A stretch of DNA of 64,000 nt from Siphonodentalium dalli (Eukaryota; Mollusca; Scaphopoda; Gadilida; Siphonodentaliidae): positions 128,995,030 through 129,059,029 of the forward strand of contig CP136067.1 in NCBI GenBank assembly GCA_032622095.1, read 5' to 3'. Made by a program: the position numbers and the translations under genes. Positions within the stretch are counted from its first letter, which is position 1. Each line of letters begins with the position of its first letter. Under the pieces are notes generated by a model. That model saw only the letters and a list, made by a program, of their open reading frames with translations. It was not told the origin of the DNA and searched no databases. This document shows positions 55,460-64,000 of the stretch, piece after piece.

Positions 55460-57440
55460 GAATCAGAGAAGCCGGTATCTACGACGTCGTGTGTTGATGC
55501 TAGTGGGTGCATCCAGTGTTTGTTGTATGATTATGATAAATGCACGCATATATGAGTAAGATTACGAAATGTTTTCACAGATGAGTTGGACGTTTGCGCA
55601 CACCAGGGAGGATGCTGTTATATTTAGACCGGAATTCCAGGGAAATCGTCAACGTCGTGACGTCATACTTTGGGCCCGACTAGATCCTTTTTCATGGAAT
55701 TTCGAACTGCACCCTCCCTCTGTTAAAACCAAAATTTCGAACACTGGGAACTTCCATAGCTCCCCTTTCAGAACTGACGAAAAGTTCTGACATATACCTC
55801 ATGTTTTTTTCACCGTTGGACAACTCAGACCATGCAATCACCCACCTTATATGATCTTATATGTTGGATACCTCTCGTGTGTTGATGCTAATGGGTGCAC
55901 TCAGTGTTTGTTTTATGATTATGATGTATGAACGCATGTGTGATTAAGATTACGAAATGTTTTCACAGATGAGTTGGACGTTTGCGCACACCACGGAGGC
56001 TGCTTTTATATTTAGTCTGGAATTCCAGGGGAAATGCTTTTGGTCATGACCCGACTAGATCATTTTACGAGGAATTTGTACCATCCCTCTGTTAAAGCCA
56101 AAATACCCAACACTGGTAACTTCCATAGCACCTCTTCCGAACGGACGGAAACATCTAACTCATGGTTTCTCATCGTTGTACAACTTAAACCGATCACCCA
56201 CATTATATGCTATAGAAACCATTCAAAAATGGGAACCTCGAAACTCTAAAAGCATAGATGGCGAATCAGAGAATAAAATGATTCAACGACGCTGTGTGTT
56301 CATGGAATTCTAGGGATATCGTGAGCTTCATGCTTTTGGGCATGACCCGACTATATCCCTTTATGAAGGATTTCCAACTTTACCCTCCCTCTGTTAAAGC
56401 CAAAATTTCCTACACTTGAAATTTCCATAGCACCCCTATCCGAACTGACGAAAAGTTCTGACATCTATACTCATGTTTTGTCACCGTTGGACAACTTGGA
56501 CCAATCATCCACCTTATATGTTAGATACCTTTCCAAAATGAGGACCTATCAACACTAATATAGCGTCGATATCAGAGAAGAAGGTAACAATGACGTCGTG
56601 TGTTGGTGCTAATGGGTGCATCCAGTGTTTGTTGTATGATTATATGATAAATGCACGCATGTATGATTAAGATTACGAAATGTTTTCACAGATGAGTTGG
56701 ACATTTGCCCACACCAGGGAGGCTGCTTTTATATTTAGACTGAAATTGCAGGGAAAGTGCTTTTGGGCATAACCCGACTGCATCCTTTTACGAGGAATTT
56801 CCAACTGTACACCCCCTCCGTTGAAGCCAACACTGGGAACTTCCATAGAACACCTTCCGAGCGGACGGAAACATCTAACTCATGTTTTCCCATTGTTGGA
56901 CAACTTAACCCTTTCATGACTGGAGCTTCCTGAAAGTTTGCGAAAACCGTGTGCCAATGCATTCTCTTATGTATGCGAGTCGCCCATAGGACGCCTCTCA
57001 TATGCAGTAGAATATAAGATAATGCATTGGCCTAACAATATTTACCTGATCTTGTAAACCAGTGCATTCTCTTATATATGCGAGGTTCCCTATGGAAGAC
57101 TCACATATATAAGCGTATGCACTGGCCCGTGGTCTTTAATGCTGCACCAGAGCAGCTCCCGTCATAAAGGGTTAAACCAATCACCCACCTTATATGATAG
57201 AAACCTTTCCATAATGGGGACCTCGAAACTCTAAAAGCACAGATGGCGAATCAGAGAAGAAGGTATCCACACCGCCGTGTGTTCATGTTAATGGGGTGCA
57301 TCCAGTGTTTATTATATGATGATGATAAATGCATGCGTACGATTGCGAAATGATTTCACAGATGGGCTGAACATGTCCGAACATCAAGGAGGCCGTTACT
57401 ATATTTTGCTTGGAATTCCAAAGAAATCCTCAACTGTTTC
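55460..57440 (+). repeat. Diverged tandem repeat of about 300-410 bp, five copies
   Basis: A segment with TGTGTTGATGCTAGTGGGTG begins near 55490 and recurs near 55878, 56292 (shortened), 56599 and 57275. Each is followed by ATTACGAAATGTTTTCACAG, a 'gagttggac' block and TCTGTTAAAGCC...TTCCATAGC. A TTAA MITE (56909-57171) lies inside the array and lengthens the last interval. Frames at 55287-55559 and 55569-55790 follow the unit but break in the other copies. Confidence 0.8.
56909..57171 (+). mobile_element. TTAA-flanked MITE, CCCTTTCATGACTGG family, with paired hairpins
   Basis: TTAA at 56905-56908 and 57172-57175. Ends CCCTTTCATGACTGGAGCT and AGCTCCCGTCATAAAGGG. It contains two diverged hairpins of the CCAATGCATTCTC type with a short spacer. 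A third set of ends carrying the same module. Confidence 0.85.
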
Positions 57441-57520
57441 TCAAATTATATGATGTCATGTCTTCTGGTCGATGTGACTAAAGTACCATATTTTGTCTGA
57501 TGTCTATAACTTCTTCGTTA

Positions 57521-57566
57521 TTAAAGGTACTCAATCCGATCAGGCGGTCCCCCATATCATCAAGAT

Positions 57567-57599
<33 letters not shown>

Positions 57600-57938
57600 T
57601 TTCTTCAAAAATATGCTTTAGTTATCATAATCGATTAATTGCAACACAATAATGCTAACCACTGTCAACTATGGTATCAAATTTCCCAAGTACGTGTTAT
57701 TTATCAACATTTTGTTCAAAGAACAACAATATTACCACTTGATTTCAGAGTTATCCATCTTTATCCGTAATTTTGTCCGTTTGATGTCGTTTTTCTGGGC
57801 CAAACTTATTGCACATCTCGAGAAATAACAAACTTGAAAAATTGATATCTGATCACTCTGAGCTTTGATGGGTGGGTTCCTCGACTCGAATAAAATATTG
57901 TTTACCCCCGAAGCCAAAGAAATAGTAATTTAGCGTTA
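57521..57938 (+). mobile_element. TTAA-flanked MITE, AGGTACTCAATCC family, copy 3
   Basis: TTAA (57521-57524) then AGGTACTCAATCCGATCAGG. The right end reads AAATAGTAATTTAGCG then TTAA (57935-57938), like the left end of 2156-2594. It contains a (CAA) microsatellite at 57568-57600 and TTCCTCGACTCGAATAAAAT. Confidence 0.75.
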
Positions 57939-59546
57939 ATAATGCATCTTTAAAGTTGTAGAGCTGTTCAACATAAACAATCTGTCCAACGAGGAACCGT
58001 GTCCACCCCTCACTATAGAAGATGCCAACCTAACAATATTGATTAGTACATCTTTCTAATGTTTTCTATATGTTGGAACCCTTCCACAAAGTACCTGCAT
58101 GTATGGCCAGGCATTGTACAACATTTTGTCGTTTGTGTAGGAAAATATCATTCACTTGGTCGAATCAAGTTGGTTCAAAGCCACACCATTACACTATCAG
58201 AACTTATAGGAAACTGGGGAGAGTATGTCCACCGCCCTACTGCGAAGGGAAATCGCCCCCTAAATTGTCCCCTAACGTGACACCGGGCCCTGTTTGTCGT
58301 GGGGTTGCATCCCGAGTGCGGTGTTGAAATACTGGTGGTACTACTGCGGGCGTTTCATCTGAGGCATCGACCTGTGCGTATACATGTATACGACTTAGCT
58401 TGCGGTCCACTTCGGTCGTACATTGACTCAAGCCGTCAAATGACTAGCAACACCTCTTCAGTCGAAGACACCTGTCCGGAACCCCTTCTATCATATAATG
58501 TCGATATTTTCTTATCTAATGCGATAATCAATTGGGACATGTTTTAGTTATTATTTTTAGAACAGACCATCATCATGAAACCTTTAGATTATCTCAGATA
58601 GAGATAAAGTTCTCCCGCTTGCTAAGTTCCGTGAGCCGTAGAATGTCCCAAATTGAATGTATGTATTACCAGGAAATTCTAAATAAATTCAATATTAATT
58701 GATAGAAGGGTTTCCGGACAGGGATCTTCGTTCATATTTATTATTTTATACCCAGGAATCCTGAGGAATCTATATTAAACTTGTTATACGAAGAGATAGA
58801 CCATCTGTACATGTCAGCATAAACTGTGTGAGGCTGGTCGTCAAACCCGAATCTAGGGGTTTACCCGGAAGAAATTTGTAACGAAGGTTTTTTTTGTATC
58901 ATTCGAAGGAGAAATATCTTCTCTATAACATATCCAAAATCTGCTAAAATCCGTTTTGAATTAAATGATTTACGGCGATTTTAAAAATGTCTATTTTCCA
59001 GCCTTGGGAAATAGGTTTTTCGACAATATACTTATCGGCGACACCGGAACGCATACACGGTTTGTGCTAAATTAGAATACAGAAAATAATGCAATCACGG
59101 CCACGAAATGGGTGTCAAAATGGCCGCAACTCCAAGCCATCTACGACGAAAGCAAGAATTTTGGATAACCACCTTGAAGTGGAAAATATATTGGTAATTT
59201 ACATGTATGTTGTTAAATATCTTTAAATGTATACCATTTGAAGGTTTTATCGGTCACTGCAACGCAAGTTAAACCCAATGATTTACGTCTTTAAAGTTCG
59301 GGTTTTCTGCTTAAAATGCCTCCAACAGTCGGGCCAAACATAATGATTTCGGGCATGCAACATACGACATAATGGTTTGCCACACAGTATGTGGTAGTTT
59401 CATTCGGAATGATGATTAATTATTGAATGTAACGCAGACATTGAAGTGATTTGACGGTTCCATGAGACCCTGTTTTCACGTTCTCCCTCGTGAGATACAT
59501 TATATATAGAGAGAATTCGTATATATCTTATCAAAACTCTCATTGA
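57939..59546. other. No gene supported
   Basis: Frames near 58059-58547 overlap on both strands and have no domain features. AT-rich elsewhere. Confidence 0.35.
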
Positions 59547-59632
59547 GAGCTTTTCGATGAATGGCAACAAGCCATATTTCCGACTAATCCTGAAAAAATA
59601 CCCATAATTCGATTATTTAGGGCATTACTGTA
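59547..59632. mobile_element. Diverged single arm of the Tc1-like palindrome
   Basis: GAGAGCTTTTCGATGAATGG...CCATATTTCCGACTAATCC...GGGCATTACTGTA follows the right arm of 53820-53928 with several substitutions and small deletions. The other arm is absent. Confidence 0.75.
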
Positions 59633-60001
59633 AGATTGGACCTTTCAATCAGATAATTATCAACATAATTTGTCAACCAATCAACGACTGAGCCGGTCGC
59701 TTGCTGCTTTGAACATTCTTTGTTCGTCAAAATTTTTATATTCGCTCATACTTTCAGTGTTAAATTGCCTATATTTAAACAGCTTTAAATCCCAACTTGA
59801 AAAGTAAAGTTTAAGCTAGTCTTAGAGTATTCCATGTCACTGAATTAGGGCCTATTTAAACCTGGTCCAGGCAGTTCCATGGTTTAGCGGTATTGTCTGT
59901 ATATCGTCGAGCTTAATAATCGTACTTGCCTAATGCGGACCGCCGCGTTCTATCGACAGCGAAAATCGATAATTACGACAACGAATATTTTTGATTGAGA
60001 A

Positions 60002-60459
60002 TTAAAGGCCCACTTAATTTTCGAGTCACCGATTATTTTTTTTGATAGTGCTTTGATATACGGTTTTAATAACAATCTATGCCATAAAATATGATTAAAA
60101 TACTATAATTCATCATCATTTGGAACGTCTGTGTCTCAGAAGGTGCCCACAGAGAAATAGAAAATAGCTGAAATCATAAAATCATTTCCCCCGTTATGGC
60201 TCCAAGAATTAAGGGGATTAAATCTATATCTAAATATATAGAGTTATTCCCCTTCCATTGAAAGTAATCGACTTTGTGCATAAAATTTTAGCACAGAATG
60301 TTCAGACGTCGATATCTCAACAAACACAACAAGTTCATAGTTTATTACATGAATACGTTGAAAATACAATGTTTTGGAGTTTCCCCTTTCAAACGGTATA
60401 TAATATGGCATATTTTATGTAATGTGATCTGGGGGTTCAAAAATTAAGTGGGCCTTTAA
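60002..60459. mobile_element. TTAA-flanked MITE, AGGCCCACTTAATTTT family, full copy
   Basis: TTAA (60002-60005) then AGGCCCACTTAATTTTCGAG; the right end reads AAATTAAGTGGGCCT then TTAA (60456-60459). A partner lacking its left tip is at 19684-20102. Confidence 0.85.
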
Positions 60460-60773
60460 GCGCTCACACATGTAAATGATTGGGGATAAGTTTTTTTGAC
60501 AATTGCTATCATCGCTTTTGTTCCATAACCTTAAACCGTCGACTAAGCCATATAATTGATTATCCAGCTAAACCCGGTTTAGTGAGGCTAGTCCTGAGAT
60601 GACGAATCCGTCTTTTAGGGACCGTAGTTTAGAATTGTTTATACAATCAGTTCAATGGGTGGGGGTGGGCTATAAATAATTAAGGTTGGTGGCCTGTTTG
60701 CATGCCCACAAATGCGTATACATATATTATTCCACCTATAATTATACGCACACAATTATATAGCGATATATAC

Positions 60774-61117
60774 TTAAAGGCACGGGCGGCCTTCGCGGTG
60801 GGCATGCTGTTAAAATAGTCACATCCGTTAACACTGCTATGAACAGAAAGAATATTAAAATATAGACATATTTTATTCTTATACCAATCATAAATATCGT
60901 GTAAATAGTATGTTATTGTCAAGTTTGTACGCTTTGTTATGTAAACAAAAGCCAAACAAAGCGTGCGAACTTGACATTAACATACCATTTATGCGATAGT
61001 TATGATTGGCTTAAGAACAAGGTCTGTCCATATTTAATATTCTTTCTGTTTATGGCGGTTTTAACGGATGTGACTAGTTAACCGCATACCGACCGCGAAG
61101 GCCATCCGTACCTTTAA
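60774..61117. mobile_element. TTAA-flanked MITE, AGGCACGG family, copy 3 (near-palindromic)
   Basis: TTAA (60774-60777) then AGGCACGGGCGGCCTTCGCG; the right end reads CGCGAAGGCCATCCGTACCT then TTAA (61114-61117). Nearly the whole element folds as one long hairpin. Related to 14100-14601 and 44342-44849, whose centres are longer. Confidence 0.85.
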
Positions 61118-61408
61118 TCGTGGTCCATGATTAGATAGCGAAATATACTTAATCGGGGTCCACGATTAGATAACGATGGATAATAGTTCAATCGCAGCAA
61201 CACGTACCACGCAAGGTTAGGATTTTATTTCAAAATGATTACCCTGGGTTAATCGGAAGGGTGATAACTCTATATAGAACGTACTTTGACGAATTTCCAA
61301 CACCACAAGTGATCAATTTGGTAGGACATAAGTCAAATTCTCCTATTGGGTGGGTACTTGTGGAGGCTATGGTTCGCGCACTTTAAAACTCTTCTTCAAA
61401 TATCTCCG

Positions 61409-61687
61409 TTATTTCGTCATTAATCCTAACCTCGCGTGGCACTTTTTACTGATATTTAATATCAAATCGTGAACACCGATTAAGTATCTGTCGCTATATA
61501 ATCGTGTGCGTAGTGGATGATTAATCTGCACATTATTTCCCATATTGTACTTTTCCTTTAGGAACCGCTCTTTCCATTTTGGCACCACTGTTTTATTTAT
61601 GTCGCCATTCGTTAATTCGTTGGCCCTTTCGTTTTCATTCATCCATGTCGAACAGAATCCCCCTGCCCTGACCAACCGACATTTCAC
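61409..61687 (-). CDS. Hypothetical open frame (92 codons)
   Basis: No family recognised. The sequence is polar and charged (TVVPKWKERFLKEKYNMG, then INHPLRTRLYSDRYLIGVHD), unlike the frames produced by repeats here, and lies in unique DNA. A possible acceptor (GTCGGTTGGTCAG) falls near its start, so the true exon may begin near residue 8. No upstream exon or donor found. Confidence 0.25.
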   Translation of the reverse strand: MKCRLVRAGGFCSTWMNENERANELTNGDINKTVVPKWKERFLKEKYNMGNNVQINHPLRTRLYSDRYLIGVHDLILNISKKCHARLGLMTK

Positions 61688-62021
61688 ATATTGATACTGG
61701 TGTTAAGCGCACTGTAGCTAATTAACCGCAGGGTGCTTCCGAATTGTCTATATAAATGTATTCAGTATATGTTGTCAGAAAAGCATCGTGGAGTTTCCAT
61801 AGATGCTGTATAGTGTATACGCAATAATTGAGTAACAGTAATTGATATAAGGGAGGCTACTCTGTCCATGCTCGGTATTAGAATGCATGGTAGAGTTAGC
61901 GAACTTTCCGTGGAGCTGATATGTGCATTAAAGATATACCATGTGGCTATTCTACTACTTCAAACGTATACATTACTAATCAGCAACAATGTCGTGTTGA
62001 AGAGCGTATGTAAGATTTAAA
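61688..62021. other. Unique stretch before the satellite
   Basis: No gene or repeat recognised. Confidence 0.4.
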
Positions 62022-64000
62022 GGCCTCGGGTACCATACAAACCTCAAGGGATGGAGTGCTCCATATATAGAGGGGGTCTCGGGTACCATACAAACCTCAA
62101 GGGTTGGAGTGCTCCATATATAGAGGGAGCATCGGGTACCATACAAACCTCAAGGGATGGAGTGCTCCATATATAGGGGAGTATCGGATACCATACAAAC
62201 ATCAAGGGATGGAGTGCACCATATATAGGGGGGGTCTCGGGTACCATACAAACCTCAAGGGTTGGAGTGCTCCATATATAGAGGGAGCATCGGGTACCAT
62301 ACAAACCTCAAGGGATGGAGTGCTCCATATATAGGGGAGTATCGGATACCATACAAACATCAAGGGATGGAGTGCACCATATATAGGGGGGGTCTCGGGT
62401 ACCATACAAACCTCAAGGGTTGGAGTGCTCCATATATAGAGGGAGCATCGGGTACCATACAAACCTCAAGGGATGGAGTGCTCCATATATAGGGGAGTAT
62501 CGGATACCATACAAACATCAAGGGATGGAGTGCACCATATATAGGGGGAGTCTCGGGTACCATACAAACCTCAAGGGATGGAGTGCTCCATATATAGGGG
62601 AGTATCGGATACCATACAAACATCAAGGGATGGAGTGCACCATATATAGGGGGAGTCTCGGGTACCATACAAACCTCAAGGGATGGAGTGCTCCATATAT
62701 AGGGGAGTATCGGATACCATACAAACATCAAGGGATGGAGTGCACCATATATAGGGGGAGTCTCGGGTACCATACAAACCTCAAGGGATGGAGTGCTCCA
62801 TATATAGAGGGAGCATCGGGTACCATACAAACCTCAAGGGATGGAGTGCTCCATATATAGGGGAGTATCGGATACCATACAAACATCAAGGGATGGAGTG
62901 CACCATATATAGGGGGAGTCTCGGGTACCATACAAACCTCAAGGGATGGAGTGCTCCATATATAGGGGAGTATCGGATACCATACAAACATCAAGGGATG
63001 GAGTGCACCATATATAGGGGGAGTCTCGGGTACCATACAAACCTCAAGGGATGGAGTGCTCCATATATAGAGGGAGCATCGGGTACCATACAAACCTCAA
63101 GGGATGGAGTGCTCCATATATAGGGGAGTATCGGATACCATACAAACATCAAGGGATGGAGTGCACCATATATAGGGGGAGTCTCGGGTACCATACAAAT
63201 CTCAAGGGATGGAGTGCTCCATATATAGAGGGAGCATCGGGTACCATACAAACCTCAAGGGATGGAGTGCTCCATATATAGGGGAGTATCGGATACCATA
63301 CAAACATCAAGGGATGGAGTGCACCATATATAGGGGGAGTCTCGGGTACCATACAAACCTCAAGGGATGGAGTGCTCCATATATAGAGGGAGCCTCGGGT
63401 ACCATACAAACCTCAAGGGATGGAGTGCACCATATATAGAGGGAGCCTAGGGTACCATACAAACATCAAGGGATGGAGTGCACCATATATAGAGGGAGCC
63501 TAGGGTACCATACAAACATCAAGGGATGGAGTGCTCCATATATAGAGGGAGCCTCGGGTACCATACAAACCTCAAGGGATGGAGTGCTCCATATATAGAG
63601 GGAGCCTAGGGTACCATACAAACATCAAGGGATGGAGTGCTCCATATATAGAGGGAGCCTAGGGTACCATACAAACATCAAGGGATGGAGTGCTCCATAT
63701 ATAGAGGGAGCCTAGGGTACCATACAAACATCAAGGGATGGAGTGCACCATATATAGAGGGAGCCTAGGGTACCATACAAACATCAAGGGATGGAGTGCT
63801 CCATATATAGAGGGAGCCTCGGGTACCATACAAACCTCAAGGGATGGAGTGCTCCATATATAGAGGGAGCCTAGGGTACCATACAAACATCAAGGGATGG
63901 AGTGCTCCATATATAGAGGGAGCCTAGGGTACCATACAAACATCAAGGGATGGAGTGCTCCATATATAGAGGGAGCCTAGGGTACCATACAAACATCAAG
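62022..64000 (+). repeat. 52/53-bp satellite with 158- and 105-bp higher-order repeats
   Basis: The monomer reads ACCATACAAACCTCAAGGGA, then TGGAGTGCTCCATATATAG and a variable G-rich tail. From about 62090 to 62530 three monomer types (GAGGGAGCATCGGGT, GGGGAGTATCGGAT, GGGGG.GTCTCGGGT tails) alternate with a 158-bp period. From about 62530 to 62790 only two alternate (105 bp). Mixtures follow, and beyond about 63370 mostly simple monomers with GAGGGAGCCTAGGGT tails. The array runs past the window's end. All long frames in it on both strands are repeat artefacts. Confidence 0.97.

Noticed and set aside
58059-58547. Overlapping frames of 64-85 codons on both strands
   Set aside because: No domain, no splice signals, and mutual overlap; kept as unassigned DNA.
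62044-63439. Long frames on both strands of the satellite
   Set aside because: The 52/53-bp units are stop-free by composition; the same peptides recur in several registers.
62022-64000. CRISPR array
   Set aside because: The units are contiguous satellite monomers without unique spacers, and the DNA is eukaryotic.

Overview
The window looks like repeat-rich, intron/intergenic DNA of an invertebrate animal. Evidence: AT-rich sequence, no operons, no open frame above about 206 codons, GT-AG introns in the one convincing gene, and dozens of miniature inverted-repeat transposons (MITEs), minisatellites and foldbacks. A lophotrochozoan, probably a mollusc, is my guess from the overall repeat style; nothing in the sequence proves it.

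Genes. The only gene I can support firmly is on the minus strand: two exons (39208-39411 and 37965-38205) of an EF-hand calcium-binding protein, joined by a phase-compatible intron of about 1 kb. Weaker minus-strand candidates are a 178-codon membrane-type frame (35604-36140), a short cysteine-rich frame with RAMP-like spacing (46387-46581), a cysteine-rich exon candidate (49959-50082) and a 92-codon frame (61409-61687). A 5S rRNA-derived fragment lies at 17590-17692. No reverse transcriptase, transposase or other mobile-element protein was recognised, so every element appears non-autonomous.

Layout. 1-1861: end of a tandem array of a 1353-bp unit that contains a 451-bp inverted-repeat element. 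2-9 kb: TTAA-flanked MITEs, two copies of a double-hairpin TA-flanked MITE, and a poly-G/poly-C-ended element with 7-bp target duplications. 9.7-12.3 kb: a 38-bp minisatellite, a Helitron-like element and another TTAA MITE. 14-16.5 kb: a TTAA MITE and one poly-G element nested in another. 17.5-23 kb: the 5S relic and several larger inverted-repeat elements. 23450-29312: second 1353-bp array, starting and ending exactly at element ends and flanked by TATA. 30.1-34.6 kb: a double-hairpin MITE split by a 4.0-kb inverted-repeat element with clustered subterminal repeats, itself carrying a poly-G element. 36.7-37.7 kb: 37-bp minisatellite. 38-39.4 kb: EF-hand gene; just upstream is a Mutator-like foldback (9-bp duplication) containing a poly-G element. 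40.6-54 kb: duplications, minisatellites, foldbacks, double-hairpin elements and a perfect 217-bp palindrome. 55-57.4 kb: diverged tandem repeat interrupted by a TTAA MITE. 57.5-61.1 kb: further TTAA MITEs. 62.0 kb to the end: a 52/53-bp satellite with 158- and 105-bp higher-order periods.

The most unusual signals are the element-bounded 1353-bp arrays, a double-hairpin module shared by MITEs with different ends and target sites, the 4-kb element with subterminal repeats, the 7-bp-duplication poly-G family, and the perfect palindrome.
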